Below are positions 1 to 7,760 of a stretch of DNA of 36,768 nucleotides, in pieces. The DNA is taken from the NCBI GenBank assembly GCA_041688385.1, contig JBDNIH010000153.1, positions 1-36,768 of the forward strand. Direction: 5' to 3'. Position 1 is the stretch's first letter, and each line of letters starts with the position of its first letter. A program made the translations under genes and the position numbers. This stretch comes from UBA7662 sp041688385 (GTDB lineage: Bacteria; Bacteroidota; Bacteroidia; UBA7662). The notes under the pieces were generated by a model. That model did not search any database. It was not told where the DNA came from and was given only the letters and a program-made list of their open reading frames with translations.

Positions 1-1
1 G

Positions 2-286
2 GCCGGCTTTCCAACACTTCGGCACAAAGGCTTTGCTTCGCTCGTTCGTCCGGTTCGTTTTGTAAACGGAACGACTGTCCTTTACAGAGCAAATATTTTA
101 AGTCGCAACAACAGCAATTTCCAAATCAGCTTGTACCAAGGGCATCGCGACATTATGGGCATGCGCACCAATAGCACCAATGGCAGCAAGTTTGTGTTGA
201 GCACGCTCGAATTACACCGCCTCAACAACAACAACAATATCGACCAACTGCTGCAGCGGATTCTCATCACCGAATTTGGTTTGTGA
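2..286 (+). CDS. C-terminal fragment of an unrecognised protein (5' end outside window)
   Basis: An open frame enters from the left edge and ends at TGA 284-286, giving 94 residues of a C-terminus. The TGA overlaps the purN ATG by one base (TGATG), so the two genes are probably translated in coupling. The fragment is rich in Asn, with a run of five Asn residues near the end, and has alternating hydrophobic and polar residues that could be beta strands. No transmembrane segment or known motif is visible. I do not recognise the family and assign no function. The reading frame is supported only by its openness and its close spacing to purN. Confidence 0.5.
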   Translation, partial: AGFPTLRHKGFASLVRPVRFVNGTTVLYRANILSRNNSNFQISLYQGHRDIMGMRTNSTNGSKFVLSTLELHRLNNNNNIDQLLQRILITEFGL

Positions 287-855
287 TGAAAAAAATTGCT
301 GTTTTTGCGAGCGGTTCTGGCTCTAATGCAGAACGACTGGTGGACTTTTTCAAAACCCGCACCGACGCCAAGGTTACGATGATCGTGTGCAACAAACCCG
401 AGGCGGGTGTAGTAAGTCGTGCCCATAGACTACGCATACCACTTGTTTTGATCAGTAAACGGTCTTTTTACGAAAGCGACAGCTTATTATATACTTTAAA
501 GCAAGAGGGTGTAGATGCCATCCTATTGGCTGGTTTTTTATGGTTGATCCCCGACTATCTCATTGCTGCCTATCCCGACCGCATGCTCAACCTCCATCCT
601 GCCCTGCTCCCAGCTTATGGTGGCAAAGGCATGTATGGCCACAAGGTGCACCAAGCCGTTATTGCTAATAGTGAGAAAAAAAGTGGAATAAGCATCCATT
701 TGGTCAATGCCGAATATGATAAAGGCCGACTTTTAGCCCAATTCGAAACGCCTATCGAAATCGGTGAAACGGTTGAAAGTCTGTCCGAAAAAATTCATCA
801 ACTTGAGTACACGCATCTCCCCGAAGTAGTTGCTGAGTGGGTGCGCACTTTGTAA
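286..855 (+). CDS. purN: Phosphoribosylglycinamide formyltransferase PurN
   Basis: This 189-residue protein has the length of folate-dependent GAR transformylase. The enzyme transfers a formyl group from 10-formyl-tetrahydrofolate to GAR in cytosolic purine synthesis. The N-terminal FASGSGSN phosphate-binding loop is present. The motif NLHPALLP supplies the catalytic Asn102 and His104, and Asp145 lies in the downstream EYDKGRLLAQ segment, matching the Asn-His-Asp triad of the family. A GTG three bases upstream could also start translation; I chose ATG 286 because it overlaps the upstream stop. purC lies in the same window at 14469-15416 but in a separate operon. Confidence 0.95.
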   Translation: MKKIAVFASGSGSNAERLVDFFKTRTDAKVTMIVCNKPEAGVVSRAHRLRIPLVLISKRSFYESDSLLYTLKQEGVDAILLAGFLWLIPDYLIAAYPDRMLNLHPALLPAYGGKGMYGHKVHQAVIANSEKKSGISIHLVNAEYDKGRLLAQFETPIEIGETVESLSEKIHQLEYTHLPEVVAEWVRTL

Positions 856-988
856 GGGTATACTGCGCTAAGGCTCGAAAGTTGACTTTTTGTCTCTTCC
901 TAAAAGTGGTTGACTGTTGAATTGATTAAAACTGTCGATTTAAACCTGAATAGCGCTTCAACAGAACAGCTGCTTCAAACGAATAGCC

Positions 989-1513
989 TTACCACTGCCA
1001 CACCAATAGGTCTTTATCGTGGTTCAGACGGGTGCTTTTGCGTTTTTCGCCAATATTGACGTGAACAATATGCTGTTGTTCTGGTATTATATCAAACAAG
1101 GCCCGGTTCTGAAAACGAATTTCTGTCGCGTTACCGCTGTAACTGGCCTCAAAATAACACCAAGAGGCATCTGCTTCAATTTCATAACCGATGTACTTTA
1201 AAGCAACTGGCGCTTTGTCGATTTGAATATTTAGTTTTTTTAGGAGGTAGTTTTCAATTCTATCGTTTACGACTTTTTCTTTCACGCCTTTTAACAAATC
1301 AGAAGAAACGCCATATGTTTTGGTTAAGGCCAACTCAAGGTCGTCAGTAAACAACCTGATGCTGAGATCTATACGTTTATCGGAAGGAAAAAGATGAAGC
1401 TCCGACACGCCGATGTAATACGGATGCTGCTGACTTTTTAACGGCAAAAGCAGCAAAAAGCAACAGGACAATATGCTGACGATTGAAAAAAAACGGATAT
1501 TCGGCTTGCTCAT
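989..1513 (-). CDS. DUF6702 family secreted protein
   Basis: This 174-residue protein starts with an N-terminal signal peptide (basic start, then a Leu/Ser-rich core, cleavage near residue 27). After it comes HPYYIGVSELHL, the conserved opening of the Bacteroidota DUF6702 family, followed by a predicted beta-rich exported domain. The function is unknown. It is divergent from the HupE/UreJ gene at 1532, and I recall this pairing as common in Bacteroidota. The two start codons are only 18 bases apart, so at least one promoter must overlap the opposite gene. No Shine-Dalgarno is visible before ATG 1513. The family assignment rests on pattern recognition of the N-terminal motif and the neighbour. 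Confidence 0.7.
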   Translation of the reverse strand: MSKPNIRFFSIVSILSCCFLLLLPLKSQQHPYYIGVSELHLFPSDKRIDLSIRLFTDDLELALTKTYGVSSDLLKGVKEKVVNDRIENYLLKKLNIQIDKAPVALKYIGYEIEADASWCYFEASYSGNATEIRFQNRALFDIIPEQQHIVHVNIGEKRKSTRLNHDKDLLVWQW

Positions 1514-1531
1514 TTTTCAAAAATAAGGGAT

Positions 1532-2113
1532 TTGGAAGACTTTGGTTTGTGGTTTAGTACAGGTTTAGCGCATATAGCCGATTGGCAGGCTTACGACCAC
1601 ATCCTGTTTTTACTGGCGCTGTGTGGCATGTACGGCCTCAAAGACTGGAAAGCCTTGCTCCTGCTTATTACTGCTTTTACAGTCGGACATTCGCTCACCT
1701 TAGCATTGGCGGTGTTGGATGTCGTTCAAATCGGTGTTCGTTGGATAGAGTTCTTGATTCCCGTAACCATCCTATTCACCTGTTTATTTAATTTAAGTCG
1801 CCCGGAAAACAAACCTAGTGCCCAACCGCTAGTTCATTACACCATGGCGCTGTTTTTTGGGCTCATTCACGGCTTGGGCTTCTCCTTTTTGCTTAAGTCT
1901 ATGTTGGGTAAGGAAACATCACTTGTTCAACCCCTGCTTGGTTTTAATCTTGGTATTGAAGCCGGTCAGTTACTTATCGTACTTATAACACTCATTTTAG
2001 GCACATTTATGACCCGAATACTTGGAATAATCGATTTTAAATGGCGCTTTTTTTTATCCTCTGCAATTTTTGGCATCGCCTTACTGATGGCGCTTGAAAG
2101 ACTTCCGATCTGA
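1532..2113 (+). CDS. HupE/UreJ family membrane protein
   Basis: This 193-residue protein has about six hydrophobic segments. The motifs GLAHIADWQAYDHILFLLAL near the N-terminus, TVGHSLTLALA near residue 50 and LIHGLGFSFLL near residue 113 match the HupE/UreJ_2 family. The family is linked to nickel or cobalt transport for hydrogenase and urease; the substrate here is unknown and no such enzyme is in the window. The start is TTG 1532, with an AAGGGA purine stretch immediately before it that is closer than an ideal ribosome site. A second TTG at 1547 is possible. The stop lies 4 bases before the ATG of the M1 peptidase, so the two are probably one transcript. Confidence 0.8.
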   Translation: MEDFGLWFSTGLAHIADWQAYDHILFLLALCGMYGLKDWKALLLLITAFTVGHSLTLALAVLDVVQIGVRWIEFLIPVTILFTCLFNLSRPENKPSAQPLVHYTMALFFGLIHGLGFSFLLKSMLGKETSLVQPLLGFNLGIEAGQLLIVLITLILGTFMTRILGIIDFKWRFFLSSAIFGIALLMALERLPI

Positions 2114-2117
2114 ACCT

Positions 2118-4475
2118 ATGAAAAACTATTACACCCTGCTTTTATGTTTGTTGGCCACGTCATCACTGGCGCAAAACATCCAAAACAACCCACGCGCGGA
2201 CCATGGCAACAAATTCGAGCAATTGGGCAGTATTTTAGCTGACCCCAATAGCTTCCGTTCGGCTTCGGGTGCTCCCGGTCATTTGTACTGGCAGCAACGG
2301 GCCGATTATGAAATTGACGCCGTATTAAACGAGGCCGAACTCAAACTTGAGGGCAAGGAGCGGGTAACCTACTACAACAACAGTCCTGATATAATCAGTT
2401 ATTTGTGGTTGCAGCTCGACGAAAACCAGCACGACCCCAATAATGAAGCGAATAACTTCAACGAAAGCACTATTCGGTCGCCTTTGACAACCCGTGAACT
2501 CGATCAACTCGACTTCAGAACAGCCATGGCTGGTCACGGCGTTAACATACTCACGGTCACGGATGATGCCGGTCAACCGCTGCGGTATACCATCAACCAC
2601 AGCATGATGCGTATCGACCTACCCAAAATGCTTTTGCCTGGCAAAAAAGTGGTTTTTCGCATTAATTGGAACTACCGCATACCCGAGCGCAACAGAATTG
2701 GCGGCCGTGGTGGTTACGAGCATTTCAGTGATGGCAATGCCGTTTTCACCATGTCGCAGTGGTATCCACGTATGTGTGTGTACAGCGATTATCAAGGCTG
2801 GAACAATAAACAGTTCACAGGAAGAGGTGAGTTTGCCCTGGCTTTCGGTAATTTTTCGGTGAAAATGAAGGTACCCGCCGACCACGTGATTGCCGCTACC
2901 GGTGTTGCACAGAATTTACCCGACGTGCTTTCTAAAGCCCAGCTCGACCGCTGGAAAGCCGCTATTACCAGCAAAGAGCCGGTAGAAGTGGTTACTTTGG
3001 CCGAAGCCGAAGCACGGGAGGTGCAACCTATACGGGACCAGTTCAAAACTTGGCACTACAAAGCCGAAAATGTACGTGATTTTGCTTGGGGCAGCAGTCG
3101 TAAATTTATTTGGGACGCCATGGGCACCCAAATTGACGGACGTAATGTGCCCGTTATGTCCATGAGTTATTACCCCAAAGAGGCCTATGGCCTTTACCGG
3201 AAATACAGCACCAAAGTAGTAGCCCATACCCTCAAAGTTTATTCAAAATTCACCATTCCTTACCCTTATCCAGTGGCCATAAGCGTAGAAGCGAACAGCG
3301 GCATGGAGTATCCGATGATTTGTTTCAATTTTGGCCGTACCGATTTGGATGGCAGCTACTCGGAACAAACCAAATATGGAATGATAGGCGTAATCATCCA
3401 TGAGGTCGGCCACAACTTCTTCCCGATGATTATCAATAGCGACGAACGCAACTGGAGCTGGATGGATGAAGGGCTCAATACTTTTGTACAGTTTCTCGCC
3501 GAGCAGGAATTCGATAACAACTACCCTTCGCGCCGAGGACCAGCCCACAAGATTGTGGACTATATGAAGCTCCCCGCCAATGAGCTGGAGCCCATTATGA
3601 CCAATAGCGAAAACATCAATAATTTTGGCGCCAATGCCTATGCTAAACCCGCTACTGCACTCAACATACTGCGTGAAACCATCATGGGGCGTGAATTATT
3701 CGATTATGCATTTAAAGAGTATGCCCGACGTTGGGCGTTTAAACACCCTGCCCCTGCCGATTTTTTCCGTTCTATGGAAGACGCCTCTGCCGTTGACCTC
3801 GATTGGTTTTGGCGTGCGTGGTTTTACGACATCACACCTGTAGATATCACACTCGACAGCGTAAAATATTACGTGCTTAATCAGGCTGATACTTTGCCGA
3901 AACCCAGTGGTAGCCGGGCTGGCCGCCCAGATCGTCGGGATGATTTCGTACCTATAAGTCGGGCCAGAAACAAAGCCGAAGGCCTCCCATTTTTAGTAGA
4001 TACCGACACCACACTCCGCGACTTTTACTACTACTACAATGCCGACGCAGATAGCTTTAAAGCGCCAGCGGCTAACCCCTACAGAAACTGGGCTGTTACT
4101 GATGACAGTACATTTAATTCTTATTCAGCCAAGAGCTGCTATGAACTCCATTTCAGCAATAAGGGAGGTACGGTAATGCCCATTATTTTGCGTTGGACTT
4201 ATGCCGATGGCACTTACGAGGACGAATATATCAGCGCATACATTTGGCGGAAAGACGAAAACAAAGTGGTTAAAACCTTTGTCAAATCGAAAGACGTGGT
4301 TCGCATCCAGCTCGATCCTTGGCGCGAAACCGCCGACATCGATGAAAAAAATCACATTTGGCCGAAAGATGAAATGCCTGAACCTAGTCGTTTGCAACTC
4401 TACAAAACCAAACAAGCAGGTGCACGGGAGCGCGACGAAAGTAATAATCCCATGCAACGCTTAAAGGCGAAATAA
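2118..4475 (+). CDS. Secreted M1 family zinc metallopeptidase
   Basis: This 785-residue gluzincin aminopeptidase homologue begins with a clear signal peptide ending near LATSSLAQ, so it acts in the periplasm or outside the cell. The zinc site is HEVGH (His428, Glu429, His432) with the third ligand Glu451 in WMDEG, exactly the HEXXH-X18-E spacing. SGMEYPM near residue 394 corresponds to the GAMEN exopeptidase motif of M1 enzymes. An in-frame TTG at 2094 overlaps the HupE gene, but ATG 2118 gives the proper signal peptide. No C-terminal sorting domain is seen. It lies 4 bases behind the HupE-like gene, suggesting co-transcription. The peptide substrate is not predictable. Confidence 0.93.
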   Translation: MKNYYTLLLCLLATSSLAQNIQNNPRADHGNKFEQLGSILADPNSFRSASGAPGHLYWQQRADYEIDAVLNEAELKLEGKERVTYYNNSPDIISYLWLQLDENQHDPNNEANNFNESTIRSPLTTRELDQLDFRTAMAGHGVNILTVTDDAGQPLRYTINHSMMRIDLPKMLLPGKKVVFRINWNYRIPERNRIGGRGGYEHFSDGNAVFTMSQWYPRMCVYSDYQGWNNKQFTGRGEFALAFGNFSVKMKVPADHVIAATGVAQNLPDVLSKAQLDRWKAAITSKEPVEVVTLAEAEAREVQPIRDQFKTWHYKAENVRDFAWGSSRKFIWDAMGTQIDGRNVPVMSMSYYPKEAYGLYRKYSTKVVAHTLKVYSKFTIPYPYPVAISVEANSGMEYPMICFNFGRTDLDGSYSEQTKYGMIGVIIHEVGHNFFPMIINSDERNWSWMDEGLNTFVQFLAEQEFDNNYPSRRGPAHKIVDYMKLPANELEPIMTNSENINNFGANAYAKPATALNILRETIMGRELFDYAFKEYARRWAFKHPAPADFFRSMEDASAVDLDWFWRAWFYDITPVDITLDSVKYYVLNQADTLPKPSGSRAGRPDRRDDFVPISRARNKAEGLPFLVDTDTTLRDFYYYYNADADSFKAPAANPYRNWAVTDDSTFNSYSAKSCYELHFSNKGGTVMPIILRWTYADGTYEDEYISAYIWRKDENKVVKTFVKSKDVVRIQLDPWRETADIDEKNHIWPKDEMPEPSRLQLYKTKQAGARERDESNNPMQRLKAK

Positions 4476-4481
4476 GGGCGC

Positions 4482-4884
4482 TTATGCTTGATACAACTCG
4501 ATGGGCAAGCCATCGGGGTCGACAAAAAAGGCAAATAACTTAGCCGTGTAGGGATCTATTCGCAGGAGTTCAACGGTCAAGCTTGCTTTTTCGAGTCGGT
4601 TTTTTTCGATCAGACTATCGGCTACACTACATGCGAGGTGGCGTAAACCTAAGGCTTCGGGTCTACTTGGTCGAGCTGGTGAATGAGGAAATGAAAAGAG
4701 CGCTAAAACCTATTGTCCATGCAAAACCGTATCGGCCTTCCAAGCGTCACGGTCGGTACGGTAATGCACTGAGTGTAACTCAAAGTCCAAAAGCTCGAGG
4801 TAGAAACGTTTCGACTATTGACAATCCGAAACCATAATGGCAATAGGATGGCGTCCGATTAACAGGCTACTCAAACTTCAACAT
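4482..4884 (-). pseudogene. Decayed VOC (glyoxalase-like, YaeR/GloA2-type) gene
   Basis: Reading the minus strand gives a nearly full-length VOC protein broken by in-frame stops. Recognisable family stretches are SKRFYLELL, ALFSFPHSPARPSRPEALGL, LRHLA, RIDPYTAKLFAFF and DPDGLPIELYQA, ending in TAA at 4484-4482. Two amber codons interrupt this single frame, at 4817-4815 and 4712-4710. The second sits where relatives have an aromatic residue before the FSFP motif. At the N-terminus, ATG 4884 starts a plausible MLKFE, but a stop and a one-base shift separate it from the body. The core has no other frameshift, which suggests loss by point mutation. VOC proteins of this type are small metal-dependent lyases or isomerases; here no full protein can be made. 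Confidence 0.85.
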
Positions 4885-4995
4885 CTTCTATTTTATCGCT
4901 CAACCTAAGGGTTATGGGTTTAAAAATTTATACACAAAAAGACCGAAAAGCCTGATCTACCTCCTTTTTTCAGTTGGCACGGTGTATTTTTAAAC

Positions 4996-6126
4996 ATGCA
5001 AAAACAGCTGCAGCAATACACTGTAAAACAGCTCAATCAGGTCATCAAAAGTCTGTTGGAGTCGGCACCTTTTCTGCGTCAAATCGCCGTTAAAGGCGAA
5101 ATCAGCAATCTAACCCGACACAGCTCCGGTCATTACTACTTTTCGCTCAAAGATGCCGATGCGCAGATAGGCTGTGTGATGTTTCGCGCCCAAGCAGCAG
5201 GCCTCACTTTTGAACCCGAAGCAGGCGACCAGGTAACGGCAACCGCAGATATCAGTGTTTATCTGCCCCGCGGCAATTATCAGCTTTTGGTTACCGAACT
5301 TCAAAAAGAAGGCCAAGGAGATTTGTACGCGCGTTTTTTGCAGCTCAAGGCCCGTCTTGAGGCAGAAGGTTTATTCGACCCGGCCCGCAAAAAGGCCATC
5401 CCACGGTTCCCACAAAAAATTGGTGTGGTTAGCTCCCCCACTGGCGCCGTCATTCGCGACATTCAAAATACCCTCAGTCGGCGGTATCCTGCTATTCAGC
5501 TCCTCTTGGCTCCTTCTAGGGTACAGGGTACCGAAGCAGTTCCCGAGCTCATCGCAGCACTAAAAATGCTCGACGCACGACCAGACGTCGACCTCATTAT
5601 ATTGGCACGTGGCGGCGGAAGCATTGAAGATTTATGGTGTTTTAACGACGAACAGTTGGCAAGAACGCTATCAAAGCTTAAAAAACCAGTCATTTCAGCC
5701 GTTGGACACGAGACTGATTTTACCATTGCTGATTTTGTCGCCGATTTACGTGCTCCTACGCCTACGGCAGCCGCCGAGCTATCGGTACCTGATCGGACAG
5801 AACTACTTGCCCAGCTGGATGATTTGGGCCAACGTATGGCCAAAAGTCTGCGTTCGGTTGTCTGGAGTTACGTGCAATATGTAGATGAATTACAGGATAA
5901 AGCAGCGGTGGGCCTCCGCCAGCAATTGCGTCTCCGCCGACAGCAGCTCGAAAGTCAGGAACAGCGTCTCAAGGCGCTGGATTATCGCTCGGTGCTCCGC
6001 CGTGGCTTCTCCATAACCACAATTGCCGGTCAGCGGCTTACCACTGTAAAACAAGTCAAAGCTGGTGCGCCATTAACCACTTGGCTTGCCGACGGCGCTA
6101 TTGAATCGGAAGTTAAAAAGCCCTAA
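4996..6126 (+). CDS. xseA: Exodeoxyribonuclease VII large subunit XseA
   Basis: This 376-residue cytosolic nuclease subunit degrades single-stranded DNA in both directions together with XseB. An N-terminal OB-fold (about residues 1-105) carries VKGEISNLTRHSSGHYYFSLKD. The catalytic domain shows the family signatures RGGGSIEDLW and GHETDFTIADFVAD followed by RAPTPTAAAE. The C-terminal coiled-coil part is short, so the protein is smaller than the enterobacterial form of about 456 residues. It is followed by xseB after 49 bases, the normal partner. ATG 4996 is the natural start, since the reading begins directly in the family's N-terminal sequence. Confidence 0.95.
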   Translation: MQKQLQQYTVKQLNQVIKSLLESAPFLRQIAVKGEISNLTRHSSGHYYFSLKDADAQIGCVMFRAQAAGLTFEPEAGDQVTATADISVYLPRGNYQLLVTELQKEGQGDLYARFLQLKARLEAEGLFDPARKKAIPRFPQKIGVVSSPTGAVIRDIQNTLSRRYPAIQLLLAPSRVQGTEAVPELIAALKMLDARPDVDLIILARGGGSIEDLWCFNDEQLARTLSKLKKPVISAVGHETDFTIADFVADLRAPTPTAAAELSVPDRTELLAQLDDLGQRMAKSLRSVVWSYVQYVDELQDKAAVGLRQQLRLRRQQLESQEQRLKALDYRSVLRRGFSITTIAGQRLTTVKQVKAGAPLTTWLADGAIESEVKKP

Positions 6127-6175
6127 TCGCTGTCCATTCAATTAAATAAGTTAAATTCATCATCAAGCTACCTCC

Positions 6176-6388
6176 ATGCCTAAAAAGAAAGTCGACACCG
6201 GTTTTGAAGAAAAACTCGCCCGCATCAAACAGCTGGCCGACAAACTGCAACACGACGAACTCGGTCTCGACGAAAGTATGACGCTCTTCACCGAAGCCGA
6301 CGCTTTGCTACAAGAGTGCCGTGTGTTTCTGGAAGCAGCCGAGCTAAAAATAGAACAGCTCATCGACCCCGACGCCAAAACCCGCTGA
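6176..6388 (+). CDS. xseB: Exodeoxyribonuclease VII small subunit XseB
   Basis: This 70-residue helical protein has the normal size and pattern of XseB: FEEKLARIKQLADKL, then DELGLDESMTLFTEA, then a Leu-rich C-terminal helix. It binds the XseA coiled coil to form active exonuclease VII. The stop TGA overlaps the ATG of the next gene (TGATG at 6386-6390), so xseB and the following hypothetical gene are probably translationally coupled. Its place directly after xseA agrees with the assignment. Confidence 0.92.
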   Translation: MPKKKVDTGFEEKLARIKQLADKLQHDELGLDESMTLFTEADALLQECRVFLEAAELKIEQLIDPDAKTR

Positions 6389-6750
6389 TGGATCTCACCA
6401 ACATCGATGTGCTTGAAGCTTTTACCAAACAAGAAGGTATTGGCAGGGAAACCATCGTGCAAATCAAAAAAGACTTTCTCCGCAATGGCCTGGAAGTGCA
6501 ACTCAACGAAGCCGAAGATCCAGCCTTTGACACCATCTGCAGTGAAGTAGCTGACTTGGTAGATTGGCTACTGACCAATGACCGCAGTCGTTTTATGAAT
6601 CTGCTCTACCGCATTGATATTGCCGAAAAGCTCATTCACCAGGCCTTGGAAGAACATGGAGAAAAAACAGTTCCGGAAAAACTAGCAAGTATGATTGTCA
6701 AACGCGAAGCACAAAAAGTGCTGGTAAGGCGGTATTTCAGTGGGAAATAA
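6388..6750 (+). CDS. Conserved-looking hypothetical protein downstream of xseB
   Basis: This 120-residue soluble, mostly alpha-helical protein begins MDLTNIDVL at ATG 6388, overlapping the xseB stop. It has no signal peptide, membrane segment or cysteines. Acidic and basic residues alternate in the C-terminal half (EKLIHQALEEHG, MIVKREAQKVLVRRYF). I do not recognise a domain. Position and coupling suggest that it is made with exonuclease VII, but a link to DNA repair is only inference. A longer frame opening at 6316 would overlap most of xseB's second half and is not needed. Confidence 0.75.
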   Translation: MDLTNIDVLEAFTKQEGIGRETIVQIKKDFLRNGLEVQLNEAEDPAFDTICSEVADLVDWLLTNDRSRFMNLLYRIDIAEKLIHQALEEHGEKTVPEKLASMIVKREAQKVLVRRYFSGK

Positions 6751-6787
6751 CCCGCTTTTACTAATTTACTGCTTGAGAAGCCCCTCC

Positions 6788-6843
6788 GATGTGCTCATGT
6801 GGCGCTGCGCTTTGATGCGCTTTGATCTGCTGATGCGCTGATG
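6788..6843. repeat. Degenerate tandem repeat of GATGCGCT
   Basis: Units read GATGTGCT (6788), GATGCGCT (6814), GATCTGCT (6824), GATGCGCT (6832) and a partial GATG (6840). More diverged 8-mers lie between 6796 and 6811, and TT spacers after two units. This looks like an old short-period tandem array that has decayed. Confidence 0.6.
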
Positions 6844-6903
6844 ACCGACTGCTAAATAGTGGGCATAGTATTTTTTAAAGAATTCTGGCCTTAGAGCCAA
6901 ACG

Positions 6904-6978
6904 GCCAGTTGGGTTGGGTAGATCATCTAAGTTCTCTCGATAGCAATGGCCTTTCAATTATTGACAAACCCAACTGGC
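6904..6978. repeat. 12-base perfect inverted repeat
   Basis: GCCAGTTGGGTT at 6904-6915 is exactly mirrored by AACCCAACTGGC at 6967-6978, with 51 bases between. The loop is too long and the arms lack a T-run, so it is not a typical terminator. It could be the ends of a small decayed element, or chance pairing preserved in a recombined repeat. Confidence 0.6.
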
Positions 6979-7060
6979 TATTTGCAAAACTCCATGCGCC
7001 CATGCGCACATTCCCCAAGTTGAGCGCAGCTAAACGCCACACCAGCACATTATGTCCTGC

Positions 7061-7089
7061 CTCCGCGAAACTCCTGCCACTCCGTGAAA
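7061..7089. repeat. Two CTCCGYGAAA motifs with 19-base spacing
   Basis: CTCCGCGAAA at 7061-7070 and CTCCGTGAAA at 7080-7089 are followed by an A-run. I recall similar tandem CTCCGTG-type intergenic repeats in many Bacteroidota genomes, so this may be a decayed copy of such a family. Confidence 0.45.
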
Positions 7090-7109
7090 TCTGCATTAAA
7101 AAAAAGGAC

Positions 7110-7760
7110 CTAATTCAGCAAAAACGCCTTTTCAAGTATAAAAATATCGTATAATATTTTTAAACCAAAGACAAGCAAAACGGCTCCTGAAATGCGGTTA
7201 AGCCATAAAATAATTGTCCGGGTTACAAAGCGACGCAATTTTTTCGCGCCGTAGGATTTAAGTAGATCGGTAACCAACACAGTACCCAGCGTGCCGGCAA
7301 AAAACAAACCTTTATCTACCCTGCCAAAATCAGGTATGGCCGAAACTAAAGAAGAAACGCCAAGCCAATAAACGATCACGAAAGGATTCAGAATATTAAG
7401 CGCATATCCCTTAAAAAAGCTCCCGCTTTTTAGGCGTAGATTTTTTTCGATGGGGTTATCGGCAGAATACACACCCACTCTTCGGTTCAAAACCAAAAAA
7501 GCACCATAGCCGACCATAAAAATACCACCGAAGATGCCAATGATTCGTAGTGTTCCAGGTTGCTGAATAAATTGTAGTAGGCCAAAATAGCTGATGAGCA
7601 CACAAGTTGCGTCGCTCAATACGATACCTACAGCCATATAGGCACCTGCGGTAAATCCTTTGGTCATGCTGGTTTGGATGAGCGCAAAAAATACCGGGCC
7701 AAGTAAAACGGCCAGCACGAGGCCAAAACCGATTCCTTGTACAATGGGTAATTCGAGCAC
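7110..7760 (-). CDS. LysE family amino-acid/metabolite exporter
   Basis: This 216-residue protein has about six membrane segments. Its N-terminus, GFGLVLAVLLGPVFFALIQT, carries the Gly-Pro motif of the LysE/RhtB superfamily, inner-membrane exporters of amino acids and related small molecules. Translation starts at GTG 7760-7758, which shares its first G with the TAG stop of the upstream GH3 gene (TAGTG). No other start would keep the conserved N-terminal helix, and the overlap points to translational coupling. The substrate is unknown; the GH3 partner suggests an amino acid or an acyl-amino-acid conjugate, which is inference. Confidence 0.85.
   Translation of the reverse strand: MLELPIVQGIGFGLVLAVLLGPVFFALIQTSMTKGFTAGAYMAVGIVLSDATCVLISYFGLLQFIQQPGTLRIIGIFGGIFMVGYGAFLVLNRRVGVYSADNPIEKNLRLKSGSFFKGYALNILNPFVIVYWLGVSSLVSAIPDFGRVDKGLFFAGTLGTVLVTDLLKSYGAKKLRRFVTRTIILWLNRISGAVLLVFGLKILYDIFILEKAFLLN

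Larger units (their letters stand above)
6751..7109. other. Repeat-bearing intergenic region with no credible gene
   Basis: This 359-base gap between convergent genes has no convincing coding sequence. It holds three kinds of short repeat, listed separately: degenerate 8-mers at 6788-6843, a 12-base inverted repeat at 6904-6978, and a pair of CTCCGYGAAA motifs at 7061-7089. Two adjacent CCATGCGC copies lie at 6992-7007. Frames of up to 63 residues cross the repeats but have no coding character. Confidence 0.6.

Noticed and set aside
1518..1525. TATTTTTG on the minus strand as a -7 box for the DUF6702 gene
   Set aside because: It ends only 4 bases before the ATG and has no TTTG at the right upstream distance, so it would give a leaderless transcript at best.
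4583..4837. Plus-strand frame of 84 codons
   Set aside because: It lies antisense to the VOC pseudogene, whose minus-strand frame shows clear family motifs; the plus frame has no protein-like pattern.
4482..4884. TAG reassigned as a sense codon (for example pyrrolysine) in the VOC gene
   Set aside because: Several intact genes in the window end in TAG (galE, GH3, the DUF3667 gene, the small lipoprotein at 17702), and the same locus also has an N-terminal frame break, so decay is the simpler reading.
6766..6957. Minus-strand frame of 63 codons
   Set aside because: It runs through the GATGCGCT tandem repeats and one arm of the inverted repeat, with no motif and no ribosome site.
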